Part shown: piece after piece, positions 17,996 through 27,670 of the stretch | How positions within the stretch are numbered: the stretch's first letter is position 1 | How the letters are laid out: each line of letters begins with the position of its first letter | Made by a program: the position numbers and the translations under genes | Assembly: GCA_965237725.1 (NCBI GenBank) | Contig: OZ250151.1 | Span: 2,666,001 to 2,730,000, forward strand | Direction: 5' to 3' | Source of the DNA: G965237725 sp965237725 | GTDB taxonomy: Bacteria; Pseudomonadota; Gammaproteobacteria; Arenicellales; Poriferihabitantaceae | DNA length: 64,000 nucleotides | Notes under the pieces: generated by a model | What the model was told of the DNA's origin: nothing | The model's database searches: none | Seen by the model: only the letters and a program-made list of their open reading frames with translations

Positions 17996-18470
17996 AATGG
18001 ATCCTTCGGCGCATGGCGCCTCAGGACGACGAAGCGCGTCGTTCTGATCGTAGTGCGCCGTCCTGAACGTAGTGGAGGAAAGAATCCACTCATGGAATTA
18101 CCCACACCCTCGTCATTCCGGAATTCCGAAGGAATATCCGGAATCCATCAATGGAACTATATAAAGATATCTCTCAGCTGAAACGCGAAACCAAACATGG
18201 ATCCCGGATAATCGCTGTGCGATTTCCAGGATGACGGAGGGAGTGACTATTTGTGGAATCGGATAGCCGCTCCGCGGCTTCCGGGATGACGTGGAGATAA
18301 TTGCTGTGCAATTCAGGATGACGAAAGCCGTCATTCTGAACGTAGTGCGCCGTCCTGAACGTATTGAAGGAAAGAATCCATGAATAGCAATGCTATTCCC
18401 GAATGTTATTTAATAATTCGTTCTGGATCCTTCGAGCCTGCGGCTCTCAGGATAGATTCGACTGAAGGTC
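17996..18470. repeat. Dispersed-repeat cluster between atpI and parB
   Basis: This intergenic stretch is made of several imperfect, partly palindromic modules. The motif CGTCCTGAACGTAGTG or close variants occurs near 18058, 18330 and 18348, and GGATCCTTCG-type starts occur at 18000 and 18426. Modules of the form TGGATCCCGG...CCAGGATGACG alternate orientation. The same modules make up the array at 10058-10450. No gene is seen; open frames here run through the repeats. The stretch 17811-17995 upstream must contain the atp promoter, but I could not pick a convincing one. Confidence 0.75.
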
Positions 18471-18474
18471 GAAT

Positions 18475-19407
18475 CTACTTTATCCGCTCCAAAATGCCGT
18501 CGAGTTCGTCGAGGGAGTGATAATGGATAATCAGTTTGCCTTTCTTTGCACCATGCTGTATTTCTACCCGGGCACCGATTTTTGCTGACAATTCATCTTC
18601 AAGGCGTAAAACATCCGCATTGTCTTTTTTCTCGAGTTTCGTTTTGGCCGCGGTTCCACTGTCCTGGTTTTTAATCAGATTCTTAACCAGTTGTTCGGTT
18701 TGGCGGACCGATAGCCCTTTGTTGATAATTCTGTTGGCGATTTCTAGCTGAAGGTTTTTGGGTAATCCCAATAGCGCTCTGGCGTGACCCATGTCGAGCT
18801 GCTCACTTTCAACCAGCTTTTGCACACCAGAATTTAGCGAAAGCAGCCTCAGCAAATTACTCACCGCAGTCCGTGAACTACCAACGGCGTCTGACACTTC
18901 CTGATGGGTCAGTCCAAATTCATCGATAAGCCGTTTAAAACCTTTGGCCTGTTCCATGGCGTTTAGATTCTCCCTTTGAATGTTTTCTATCAGACTAACC
19001 GCCATTGCGGTTTGATCTTCGATTTCCCGGATTACAGCGGGTACTGTGGCTAACCCGGCTAGCTGGGCGCCGCGCCACCGGCGCTCACCGGCGATAATCT
19101 CAAACTGATCCCTGGATGCTGGTCGCACCAGTAATGGCTGGATAACGCCCTGAGATCGGATAGATTCAGCCAGCTGCTCGAGCGCGTCCTTGTCCATGCG
19201 AACCCGCGGTTGATATTTTCCTCGCTGCAGCAATTCGATGGGGATCTCACGATAACCCGTGGAAGTTGATTCGATATTGACGATTTTTTGATTTGTTGTG
19301 CGTTTACGCGCTGTTGCGCCAGGCACCGACTCGACCTGGGTTGTTACTTTTACATCCCCAAGCAGGGCGCCAAGTCCTTTGCCTAATCTTGATTTCTTTT
19401 TTGCCAT
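18475..19407 (-). CDS. parB: Chromosome partitioning protein ParB
   Basis: ParB binds parS sites near the origin, spreads as a CTP-dependent clamp and works with ParA to segregate origins. The 310-residue product opens with KKKSRLGKGLGALLGD, the usual ParA-contacting N-terminus. It has the CTP-binding GERRWRGAQLAG motif, a helix-turn-helix (LTHQEVSDAVGSSRTAVSNL) and a C-terminal dimerisation region. It follows parA by 14 bases. Its likely targets are the palindromes at 63013 and 63054. Confidence 0.98.
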   Translation of the reverse strand: MAKKKSRLGKGLGALLGDVKVTTQVESVPGATARKRTTNQKIVNIESTSTGYREIPIELLQRGKYQPRVRMDKDALEQLAESIRSQGVIQPLLVRPASRDQFEIIAGERRWRGAQLAGLATVPAVIREIEDQTAMAVSLIENIQRENLNAMEQAKGFKRLIDEFGLTHQEVSDAVGSSRTAVSNLLRLLSLNSGVQKLVESEQLDMGHARALLGLPKNLQLEIANRIINKGLSVRQTEQLVKNLIKNQDSGTAAKTKLEKKDNADVLRLEDELSAKIGARVEIQHGAKKGKLIIHYHSLDELDGILERIK

Positions 19408-19421
19408 TAATCTGAAATTGT

Positions 19422-20198
19422 CTATTTATCGGAGTTTTTTCGTCGCAGCAATTCACTGGCTAGCGCCAGATATGCCTGTGAGCCAGCACAATGTTTGTCG
19501 TAGTCGAGCACGGGTTTACCATAGCTTGGCGCTTCCGCCAGCCGGACGTTTCTTGGAATTACGGTGCGAAACAAATTTTTTGGAAAATGTTGTTGTAGCT
19601 GTTCAGACACCTCGATTGCCAATGTATTTCTGCTGTCGTGCATGGTGCGCACCAGACCAAGAATGTGTAAATCTGGATTTAAGCCCGCTTGAACCAGGGA
19701 TATGGTTTCCATCAGACTGGTGAGCCCTTCCAGAGCATAGTATTCACACTGCACTGGTATCAGGACTTCTTTCGCTGCAACCAGGGCATTAATGGTTAAT
19801 ACATTTAGAACCGGCGGACAATCGATTAATACGATGTCGAACTGATCAGCTATGGCGGTTAATGCATTGTCGAGCTGGTAATCTTTTTCTTCAAATTCTG
19901 CCAGTTCGACCTGGGCGCCAGATAAATCGGGATGGGAGGGCAGAATCTGAAAACGATAATCCGTTGAAACAATAACCTCGGATACGTCTGCATCATCGAG
20001 GAGAACGTCGTATATGCTGGCCTCGAGTTCGCGCATGGCAATACCGCATCCCACCGTTGCATTGCCCTGTGGGTCCATGTCGACTAATAACACCCGACAA
20101 TTGGTATGGGCCAATGAAGCCGCCAGGTTTATTGCAGTGGTGGTTTTACCCACACCCCCCTTCTGGTTGGTTATGGTGATGATTCGGGTCAATTTCAA
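19422..20198 (-). CDS. parA: Chromosome partitioning ATPase ParA (Soj)
   Basis: ParA is a deviant Walker-A ATPase that forms a nucleoid-bound gradient for ParB-parS movement. The 258-residue product has the KGGVGKTTTAINLA motif at residues 13-26, the DMDPQGNAT segment and the DCPPVLN switch. Length and motifs match chromosomal ParA. Its ATG overlaps the end of rsmG by four bases, so the two are translationally coupled. Confidence 0.98.
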   Translation of the reverse strand: MKLTRIITITNQKGGVGKTTTAINLAASLAHTNCRVLLVDMDPQGNATVGCGIAMRELEASIYDVLLDDADVSEVIVSTDYRFQILPSHPDLSGAQVELAEFEEKDYQLDNALTAIADQFDIVLIDCPPVLNVLTINALVAAKEVLIPVQCEYYALEGLTSLMETISLVQAGLNPDLHILGLVRTMHDSRNTLAIEVSEQLQQHFPKNLFRTVIPRNVRLAEAPSYGKPVLDYDKHCAGSQAYLALASELLRRKNSDK

Positions 20199-20842
20199 AA
20201 ATCAATAATTATCAAATTTCGTTGGGCATTCAGAAACGGTACTCCCAGCTTGTGTACAGTCAGTTTATTTCTGATCTCTCGCTCAAGGCTCGCTATTTCT
20301 TCTTTGGGATATTTGCCTTTCATCCCCAGGACTCTGGTGCCATCAGCAATCACGCCTTGGCTGAGTTTTATCAGGTCGGGTAACGACGAAAATGCCCGGG
20401 CGGTAAGGGTATCAAATTTTGATGGCGGTCGGTAATCTTCTAGGCGACTATTTACCAGGGAAATATTGCCAAGACCCAGAGTTGTAGCGACATGTCTTAG
20501 AAAGGTTACCCGCTTACCCCGACTGTCGAGCAGGGTAATCTGCAAATCAGGAAATACTATTGCCAGGGGAATTCCGGGGAAACCCGCGCCGCTTCCGACA
20601 TCGAGCACTTGATCGCCGACAATATGCGGGTGGATCGCCAGGGAATCGAGAATATGCTGCACAATCATGTCGTCCCGCGCAGTAATTGCAGTGAGGTTGA
20701 GTCGCTTGTTCCATTTTGCCAGCAGATCAATATGGTCGATGAGTTTTTCCTGCTGGGCTGCGGAAAGTGAAATTCCCAGGGCATCACAACCTTCAATCAG
20801 TATTGTGCTGTGTTTTTCTGTGTTAAATTGCCCCGAGTTCAT
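20195..20842 (-). CDS. rsmG: 16S rRNA (guanine527-N7)-methyltransferase RsmG
   Basis: RsmG (GidB) uses S-adenosylmethionine to methylate G527 of 16S rRNA. The 215-residue product has the SAM motif VLDVGSGAGFPGIPLA near residue 80, the LDSRGKRVTFL segment and the TARAFSSLPDL motif. It heads an rsmG-parA-parB run, a typical origin-proximal arrangement. The usual upstream partner mnmG (gidA) is not here. Instead a divergent glycosyltransferase gene starts 84 bases away. Confidence 0.97.
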   Translation of the reverse strand: MNSGQFNTEKHSTILIEGCDALGISLSAAQQEKLIDHIDLLAKWNKRLNLTAITARDDMIVQHILDSLAIHPHIVGDQVLDVGSGAGFPGIPLAIVFPDLQITLLDSRGKRVTFLRHVATTLGLGNISLVNSRLEDYRPPSKFDTLTARAFSSLPDLIKLSQGVIADGTRVLGMKGKYPKEEIASLEREIRNKLTVHKLGVPFLNAQRNLIIIDF

Positions 20843-20925
20843 GCTTTCGAATTGGATCGCAAAACGTTAAACATTACCAACATTAATTTTATCAATTCAT
20901 CACAACCGGGTTGAAATAATCAATC

Positions 20926-22770
20926 GTGCACTCTCCAGGTTATCTAGTATATCGCGGACGTAAATTGATGCGACGCGGCGTGGACATTCTGCGAAATGAG
21001 GGTTTAGACGTATTAATTCATCGTGGATCGATGGCATTTAAAAACCTGTTGGGCATGGACTACCTTGGTAATTTTGATAAAGGATACGAGAAGTGGCGGG
21101 GCATTCACGAAACTACCCTGGCCCAATCCGATGTGGAATCCCTGCTTGCTGGGATGGAGACAAAGCCGGTTTTTTCAATAATTGTTCCGGTTTATAACGT
21201 CGATCAAATCTGGCTCGAAGCGATGGTTGAATCTGTGATTGCGCAACAATATCCCCATTGGCAACTTTGCATTGTGGATGATGGGTCAAGCGCGGCTCAT
21301 ATTCGCCCCGTGCTGGTAGCATTTTCTGAAAAAGACAGCAGAATAAATATCGATTTTAATTCTCGTAATGTGGGTATCGCTGAAACCTCCAATGCCGCCC
21401 TTAAACTGGCCGATGGCGACTATATCGGTTTGCTCGATCATGATGACTGCCTCAGTGATCACGCACTGCTGGAAAATGCCTTGGCCATAAATCAAAACCC
21501 GACCCTCGATTTGATTTACAGCGATGAAGACAAAATAAACACCCAAGGCATTCGTGCAACACCTTTCTTCAAACCCGACTATTCCCCGGAATTACTCCAC
21601 GCCCATAACTATATCGGTCATTTTGTGGTTATACGAAAAACCGTGATGAATAAAATTGGTGGTTTTCAAAGCGGATTCGATGGCGCCCAGGACTATGATG
21701 TACTGCTGCGTGCCTGTGAAAATACCCGTGCAATTCACCATATTCCAAAAATTCTTTATCATTGGCGGGAAATTCCAGGATCCACTGCGGCATCCTTTGA
21801 CTCAAAATCTTATGCCTGGGATGCGGGTCAAAAAGCCTTACAACAACATTTTCAACATTCCAACCGCGCCGCCACGGTGGAACAGGGAATCCATCCAGGG
21901 ACCTATCGGGTATCTCATGATATCCAGAAAAGCCCAAAAGTCAGCGTCATCATCCCTTTTCGCGACCAGCCCGAACTTCTGGAGCGATGCCTGACAAGTT
22001 GCTTTGAATATAACAGTTGGCCAAACCTGGAAGTCATTGGCATCAACAATGGCAGCGAGATCCAATCCACTTTTGATGTTATGAAAAAATGGAAATCCCG
22101 AGACAACCGTTTCCAAACGATTGACTACGCCGACGAATTTAATTTTTCCGCTATCGTCAATTTTGGTGTTGAGTTCGCCAGTGGCGAGTTTGTGGTTTTA
22201 TTAAACAACGATGTTGAAATGACTTCTTATAACTGGATTGAAACCCTGCTGGCTCACGCACAAAATCCGGAAGTGGGCGCAGTTGGAGGGAAATTGTTTT
22301 ACCCGGATCGCACCATTCAGCATGCTGGAATTGTGGTTGGAATTGACAATGGCGCCGGACATCCCTTCAGGGGATTTCCGGAAAAACACAAAGGTTATTT
22401 CATGCGCCTGGATTTGACTCACAATGTTAGTGCGGTTACGGCTGCACTACTTATGGTGGAAAAACGAAAGTTTCTGCAAGTAAACGGATTTGATGGAAAT
22501 GAGTTTTCAGTAGCCTATAACGATGTGGATTTTTGCCTGAAACTGATAAAAGCCGGTTACCGAAATATTCTGGATCCAAATTGCCAGGCCATACACCGCG
22601 AGTCCAGCAGCCGGGGTTATGAAACCAGTCGGAAAAAACAAAGCCGTCATGACCTGGAAAAACAAAACTTACAAACAAAATGGTCTGATTATTTTACACC
22701 TGGAGACCCCTGTTACAACCCTAATCTATCCCATATTCGTGAAGATTATTCGCTGGAATTCAACGCATAA
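20926..22770 (+). CDS. Two-domain family 2 glycosyltransferase
   Basis: This predicted glycosyltransferase (614 residues) contains two GT-A domains. The first, from about residue 78 (SIIVPVYNVDQIWLEAMV, then CIVDDGSS, with DHDD as the DXD-like site), is followed by a second from about residue 340 (VSVIIPFRDQPELLERCL, then GINNGS, with NNDVE). Tandem GT2 enzymes of this type commonly build O-antigen or other surface glycans. The start is GTG 20926. No neighbours in the same direction share its function, although a polysaccharide operon lies about 7 kb away. Acceptor and donor sugars cannot be read from sequence. Confidence 0.88.
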   Translation: MHSPGYLVYRGRKLMRRGVDILRNEGLDVLIHRGSMAFKNLLGMDYLGNFDKGYEKWRGIHETTLAQSDVESLLAGMETKPVFSIIVPVYNVDQIWLEAMVESVIAQQYPHWQLCIVDDGSSAAHIRPVLVAFSEKDSRINIDFNSRNVGIAETSNAALKLADGDYIGLLDHDDCLSDHALLENALAINQNPTLDLIYSDEDKINTQGIRATPFFKPDYSPELLHAHNYIGHFVVIRKTVMNKIGGFQSGFDGAQDYDVLLRACENTRAIHHIPKILYHWREIPGSTAASFDSKSYAWDAGQKALQQHFQHSNRAATVEQGIHPGTYRVSHDIQKSPKVSVIIPFRDQPELLERCLTSCFEYNSWPNLEVIGINNGSEIQSTFDVMKKWKSRDNRFQTIDYADEFNFSAIVNFGVEFASGEFVVLLNNDVEMTSYNWIETLLAHAQNPEVGAVGGKLFYPDRTIQHAGIVVGIDNGAGHPFRGFPEKHKGYFMRLDLTHNVSAVTAALLMVEKRKFLQVNGFDGNEFSVAYNDVDFCLKLIKAGYRNILDPNCQAIHRESSSRGYETSRKKQSRHDLEKQNLQTKWSDYFTPGDPCYNPNLSHIREDYSLEFNA

Positions 22771-23024
22771 ATTCGGCCTCAACTCCGGACTCCAGAGGTT
22801 TGTATCTCATGATTGGAACTTATGCGTTTAAAATTATTGGTGTACAATTACTGTACCATTTGTTAGTCTAAACCTGTTACGTAATGTGGTCTGAAAAGAT
22901 CGCAGATGTCGTTGAATAACTGGTTTCCAGCATCTGCTCCGCAAAATCGCCGATCAAATAGCAGAATTAGCGACATCATCTAAAATTTTTTAACAAATTC
23001 ATCACGAATGGAGAATTGAATGCA

Positions 23025-24575
23025 ATGAAATACAATCTATTAAAATTTGGTGCGATGGCAGGGCTGTTGTTTGCTTTACCGCTCCACGCCAAGACGTTAA
23101 ATCTCGCTTATGACGCTGACCCAGTTTCCCTGGATATCCATGAGCAACTCTCGGGAGGTACTTTGCAGTTTTCCCACATGGTTTGCGACCCTTTGATCCG
23201 ATGGAATCAGGACCTGGGATTTGATCCACGGGTTGCCAGCAGTTGGGAACGGCAGGATGAAAGTACGGTTAGATTCAATCTCCGCGAGGGTGTTAAGTTT
23301 CACTCTGGCCGAGAAATGACGGCCAAAGACGTCAAGTTCACATTTGATCGACTCAAAGCAAGCGAAGATTTCAAAGGCATATTTGTAAATTTTGTCGATG
23401 CAGTCATCATTGATGATCATACTATTGACCTGGTTACCGACGGCCCGTACCCGTTAGTTGAACATACTGCCACCTATATCTTCCCCCTCGATAGCGAGTT
23501 TTTTAGCGGAAATGATGACAGGGGTCGCGATAAAGGAGAAATTGTTAAACACGGTGATTCTTTCGCTTCAACTAATATTTCATGCACCGGACCGTATACA
23601 GTTTCCTCTCGAGAACAGGGTGTAAAAGTTGTTTTCGATCGGTTTGCAGATTACTGGGATACAGACTCCCCAGGAAACGTTGATCAAATCGTGTTTACGC
23701 CGATCAAAGAAGACCCTACCCGGGTTGCTGCATTGTTGTCCGGGGACATCGATTATGCCGCGCCCATACCACCAACGGACCTTGATCGAATTGACAGCAG
23801 CGACGCCGTCGATCTGGTGACCATGAGCGGGACTCGGATAATTACCTTTCAGTTAAACCAGCAGCGTAGACCAGAATTTGCTGATGTGCGCGTACGCCAG
23901 GCCATTGTCCATGCGGTAAATAATGCCGGGATTGTGGAAAAAATTATGAAGAATTTTGGTACAGCCGCAGCGCAACAAAGCCCCAAAGGCTACCTTGGAT
24001 ATAACGATGGTTTACAACCACGGTATGATCTCGATAAGGCTAAAGCGTTAATGGCGGAAGCGGGCTATGCGGATGGCTTTAGCGTTACCATGATGGCGCC
24101 AAACAATCGTTATGTGAATGATGCAAAAATAGCTGAAGCAGTTGCGGGTATGCTTGCGAAAATCAACATCACCGTTGATCTAACCACCATGCCAAAAGCC
24201 CAGTACTGGCCCAAGTTTGACGAGCGGGCGGCGGATATGCTGATGATTGGATGGCATGCAGATACCGAAGATTCAGCCAACTTCACTGAGTTTCTTGGTA
24301 TGACCCCGGATGAAGAAACCGGTTATGGACAATACAACAGCGGTAATTATTCCAATGCTGAAGTTGATCAACTGGTACTGGACAGTGCAAAAGAAACTGA
24401 CCTTGGCAAACGTGCAGAAATGTTGCAGCGTGTGGAGCAAGTTCTTCACGATGAAGCTGCATTTGTACCATTGCACTGGCAAGATCGCGCCTGGGCAGCC
24501 AGAAAAGGTGTGCATATTGACAAGGTTGTTAATGTCATGAATTTTCCATACCTCGGCGATCTGGTTATGGATTAA
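23025..24575 (+). CDS. dppA: Periplasmic dipeptide/oligopeptide-binding protein (family 5)
   Basis: This is the substrate-binding component of a peptide-type ABC importer. I choose ATG 23025, which has a GGAG site 11 bases upstream; an in-frame TTG lies at 23016. A signal peptide ends near LHA-KTLN. The family signature is visible: a YDADPVSLDIHE opening, the SWERQDESTVRFNLREGVKFHSG segment, and TVEQVLHD-like helices near the C-terminus. Length (516 residues) matches the DppA/OppA family. The downstream genes dppBCDF complete the transporter. The substrate could also be another small molecule such as nickel or an opine. Confidence 0.88.
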   Translation: MKYNLLKFGAMAGLLFALPLHAKTLNLAYDADPVSLDIHEQLSGGTLQFSHMVCDPLIRWNQDLGFDPRVASSWERQDESTVRFNLREGVKFHSGREMTAKDVKFTFDRLKASEDFKGIFVNFVDAVIIDDHTIDLVTDGPYPLVEHTATYIFPLDSEFFSGNDDRGRDKGEIVKHGDSFASTNISCTGPYTVSSREQGVKVVFDRFADYWDTDSPGNVDQIVFTPIKEDPTRVAALLSGDIDYAAPIPPTDLDRIDSSDAVDLVTMSGTRIITFQLNQQRRPEFADVRVRQAIVHAVNNAGIVEKIMKNFGTAAAQQSPKGYLGYNDGLQPRYDLDKAKALMAEAGYADGFSVTMMAPNNRYVNDAKIAEAVAGMLAKINITVDLTTMPKAQYWPKFDERAADMLMIGWHADTEDSANFTEFLGMTPDEETGYGQYNSGNYSNAEVDQLVLDSAKETDLGKRAEMLQRVEQVLHDEAAFVPLHWQDRAWAARKGVHIDKVVNVMNFPYLGDLVMD

Positions 24576-24603
24576 AGAGTCAGCAAATAAAAGATATACA
24601 ATT

Positions 24604-24632
24604 AAGATGGGCCGAAAGGCCCATCTTTCTTT
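24604..24632 (+). terminator. Rho-independent terminator after the binding-protein gene
   Basis: AAGATGGGCC, a GAAA tetraloop and GGCCCATCTT form a perfect 10-bp stem followed by TCTTT. It lies between the binding protein and the permease genes. If termination is partial, the abundant binding protein would be made in excess of the membrane and ATPase subunits, a common arrangement in ABC importers. Confidence 0.88.
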
Positions 24633-24768
24633 AACCTTTGCTATTATTTTTTCTTTGAATCCTGGTTCCAGGAAATAACAGCTTCTGGGTTGGAATATTT
24701 TGCAAGCCCTTATGGTCGCTTGTGATTGCCGTGTAAAAATTTAAGTTTCTTAGTAGACTGTAAAATCT

Positions 24769-25755
24769 ATGTTTGCATTCCTTATCAGGCGTTTGAGTCA
24801 GGCTGTCATTGTCATGCTGGTGATCAGCTTACTCAGTTTTTCCATTCAGGATCACCTCGGCGATCCACTGCGTGAACTGGTTGGTCAGTCGGTCTCAGAA
24901 GCAACCCGCAATGATTTGCGAGAACAGATGGGATTAAACGACCCTTTTATGATTCAGTATGGGCGCTTTCTTAAAAATGCACTTCATGGCGACCTTGGCA
25001 CATCTTATTTCTTCAAACGCCCCGCTCTGGAAGTCATTTTCCAAAAGCTGCCAGCCACAATGGATCTGGTCATCGCCGCCACCTTCTGGATTTTGCTTTT
25101 TTCAATACCGATCGGCGTCTTTGCAGCAATAAATCCTCGGCACTGGTTTTCCCAGCTGGCTATGGGTCTTAGCATTTTGGGTATCTCTATTCCGGTGTTC
25201 CTGACTGCCATTTTTCTCATCTACTTGTTCGCCGTGGAGTTGGGCTGGTTACCATCTTATGGCATGGGGGACACGGTGGCCCTGTTTGGTAACTGGAGCA
25301 CCAGTTTGCTGACCTGGGATGGCCTTAGGCATTTGTTGTTGCCCAGCATTTCTCTGGCGTCGGTTATTCTGCCGCTGTTTGTGCGGATGATCCGGTCAGA
25401 GATGATGGAAGTGCTGGAATCCGAGTACGTAAAATTCGCCTGGGCCAAAGGACTGAAGAAAAAACGGATATGGATGTTACACGCCTTTAAAAATACATTA
25501 CTACCGGTCATAACCGTGGGCGGTGTACAAATTGGCGTTATGGTCGCATACACTATTTTGACCGAAACGGTGTTTCAATGGCCCGGAATGGGATTCATGT
25601 TTCTTGAGGCGATTAATCGGGTTGATACGCCTTTAATCGTAGCTTATCTAATTGTTGTCGGACTGATTTTTGTAATAACCAATACCGTAGTCGACATCAT
25701 TTATGGGCTGGTAAATCCAACGGTCAAATTGATGGGCAAACAACATGACCAGTAA
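24769..25755 (+). CDS. dppB: Peptide ABC transporter permease, DppB type
   Basis: This inner-membrane permease subunit has 328 residues and about six transmembrane helices. It carries the typical EAA loop (the stretch from SEYVKFAWAKGLKKKR through HAFKNTLLPVITV) that contacts the ATPases. The N-terminus LIRRLSQAVIVMLVIS is characteristic of DppB/OppB. The gene overlaps dppC by 11 bases. Confidence 0.93.
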   Translation: MFAFLIRRLSQAVIVMLVISLLSFSIQDHLGDPLRELVGQSVSEATRNDLREQMGLNDPFMIQYGRFLKNALHGDLGTSYFFKRPALEVIFQKLPATMDLVIAATFWILLFSIPIGVFAAINPRHWFSQLAMGLSILGISIPVFLTAIFLIYLFAVELGWLPSYGMGDTVALFGNWSTSLLTWDGLRHLLLPSISLASVILPLFVRMIRSEMMEVLESEYVKFAWAKGLKKKRIWMLHAFKNTLLPVITVGGVQIGVMVAYTILTETVFQWPGMGFMFLEAINRVDTPLIVAYLIVVGLIFVITNTVVDIIYGLVNPTVKLMGKQHDQ

Positions 25756-26695
25756 ACCAGCCATTGCGATCCCAACCGGGCGCTGGGATCGAGTCAAATC
25801 TTCATTAATTTTTTACAGTTTCATTAACAGCAAAACCGCGAAAATTAGCGCTGCGGTGTTGCTGGTTTTTGTAGTCTCATCCATTCTAGCGCCGATAATT
25901 TCGCCCTATGACCCATGGGATCAAACCCAGTTCGATATCATGGACTCCGAATTGCCCCCGGTTGGTAGTGATGATGCGGATAGCCGATTTTTTCTTGGGA
26001 CGGATGCAATGGGCCGAGATCTGTTCAGCACACTTCTTTATGGAACGGGAATTTCAATTGTCATTGGTGTTTTCGCAACCCTGCTCCAGGCAATGATTGG
26101 GGTGTCAATCGGCCTGGTCGCGGGTTATTTTGGTGGCCGTCTTGATAGCTTTTTGATGCGTGTGGCTGATATCCAATTATCCTTTACCACACTAATGGTA
26201 GCCATTGTCATCCTGGCTGTATTCCAGGCCACCGTTGGGCTCGAATTTTATGAAAATTTCGCCATTGTTGTCATTGTTCTGGTTATTGGTATCGCTGAAT
26301 GGCCACAATATGCACGTACCGTTCGAGCATGCGTGTTGGCGGAGAAGAAAAAAGAATACGTTGATGCGGCAAAGGTCATCGGTCTTCCGACGCGGACAAT
26401 TATATATAGACACATCCTGCCCAATACCTTTTCGCCCTTAATTGTTATTTCAACGGTACAAGTAGCCAATGCAATAATTACCGAAGCGGCATTGTCATTT
26501 CTAGGGCTGGGCATGCCCGTCACCAAACCCTCCCTCGGATCTTTGATCAGAAATGGTTTTGATTATATTTTCAGTGGGTCGTGGTGGATAACCGCATTTC
26601 CAGCGGTTGTACTCATTGTCCTGATCCTGGCGTTAAATCTGCTGGGAGACTGGTTACGCGATGTATTAAACCCAAAGCAGTATGACACCAAATAA
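25745..26695 (+). CDS. dppC: Peptide ABC transporter permease, DppC type
   Basis: This is the second permease subunit (316 residues), partner of DppB. It shows the DppC N-terminal pattern (a hydrophobic helix followed by ISPYDPWDQ), the FFLGTDAMGRDLFSTLLYG motif and the EAA loop EYVDAAKVIGLPTRTIIYRH. The EAALSFLGLGMP motif is also characteristic. It overlaps dppB and is followed by dppD two bases later. Confidence 0.95.
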   Translation: MTSKPAIAIPTGRWDRVKSSLIFYSFINSKTAKISAAVLLVFVVSSILAPIISPYDPWDQTQFDIMDSELPPVGSDDADSRFFLGTDAMGRDLFSTLLYGTGISIVIGVFATLLQAMIGVSIGLVAGYFGGRLDSFLMRVADIQLSFTTLMVAIVILAVFQATVGLEFYENFAIVVIVLVIGIAEWPQYARTVRACVLAEKKKEYVDAAKVIGLPTRTIIYRHILPNTFSPLIVISTVQVANAIITEAALSFLGLGMPVTKPSLGSLIRNGFDYIFSGSWWITAFPAVVLIVLILALNLLGDWLRDVLNPKQYDTK

Positions 26696-26697
26696 CC

Positions 26698-27660
26698 ATG
26701 GCATTACTCAGGGTTAAAAATCTGGAGGTAGAGTTTCCGCTTCGAAGCGGAACGGTAACCGCAATTAAAGATGTAAGTTTTGAATTAAATCAGGGCGAGC
26801 GAATCGGCATTGTCGGTGAGAGCGGCGCGGGTAAATCCATAACCGCATTTGCAATCTTGAACCTGATCAGCAAGCCCGGAGTTTTATCCGCTGGTCAAAT
26901 TTTGTTTGATGGTCAGGATCTCGCTGAGCTTAATGATGAAGCGTTACGTCAAATTCGGGGCAATGAAATCAGTATGATTTTTCAGGACCCGATGATGACA
27001 TTGAACCCGGTGTTAACTATCGGTACCCAAATGGAAGAAACCTTGCTGGCACACAAAAATATCAGTCGAGATGATGCGCGAAAAATTGCCATTGAAAAAC
27101 TTCGGGCTGTACAAATTCCGTCTGCTGAAACCCGGTTGGCACAATACCCGCACGAGTTATCTGGCGGTATGCGCCAACGGGTTGTCATTGCCATTGCGCT
27201 ACTAAGCGAGCCGCGCTTGATCATTGCAGATGAGCCAACAACCGCTTTGGATGTAACCATCCAGGCGGAAATTCTCGAACTGTTACTGAGATTATGTGAA
27301 GATTTTAGGGTAGGCCTGATCCTGATCACCCATGATCTTGGGGTTGTATCAGAAGTCACCCAACGCATTCTGGTGATGTACGCGGGCAGAATTATTGAGC
27401 AGGGCCCCACGGTTGAGGTCATTGCTCATCCAAAGCATCCCTATACAAAAGGTTTAATCGGTGCGCTACCCGAAAACACTGCGCCGGGTGAACCTCTCAA
27501 TCAAATTCCTGGGGTAATGCCCTCTTTGCAGGAGGTCCCTGACGGTTGCCCATTTAACAATCGCTGTGACTTCGTCCAGGGATTGTGTAAAACAGCATTA
27601 CCTGTTTTATCCGGCCCAGGGGCGAGACAGGTTGCCTGCCACTTTCCCATTGACCAATAA
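26698..27660 (+). CDS. dppD: Peptide ABC transporter ATPase, DppD type
   Basis: This is a cytoplasmic ATPase subunit (320 residues). It has Walker A GESGAGKS, the ABC signature LSGGMRQR, Walker B IIADEPTTALD and the H-loop THDLGV. The C-terminal oligopeptide-transporter extension carries the CPFNNRC...LCK cysteines that can bind an Fe-S cluster in this family. It pairs with DppF to power the importer. Confidence 0.96.
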   Translation: MALLRVKNLEVEFPLRSGTVTAIKDVSFELNQGERIGIVGESGAGKSITAFAILNLISKPGVLSAGQILFDGQDLAELNDEALRQIRGNEISMIFQDPMMTLNPVLTIGTQMEETLLAHKNISRDDARKIAIEKLRAVQIPSAETRLAQYPHELSGGMRQRVVIAIALLSEPRLIIADEPTTALDVTIQAEILELLLRLCEDFRVGLILITHDLGVVSEVTQRILVMYAGRIIEQGPTVEVIAHPKHPYTKGLIGALPENTAPGEPLNQIPGVMPSLQEVPDGCPFNNRCDFVQGLCKTALPVLSGPGARQVACHFPIDQ

Positions 27661-27670
27661 TCTTCTCCAT

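Noticed and set aside
17966..18334. Small open frames between atpI and parB
   Set aside because: They are composed of dispersed repeat modules and are not conserved-looking proteins.
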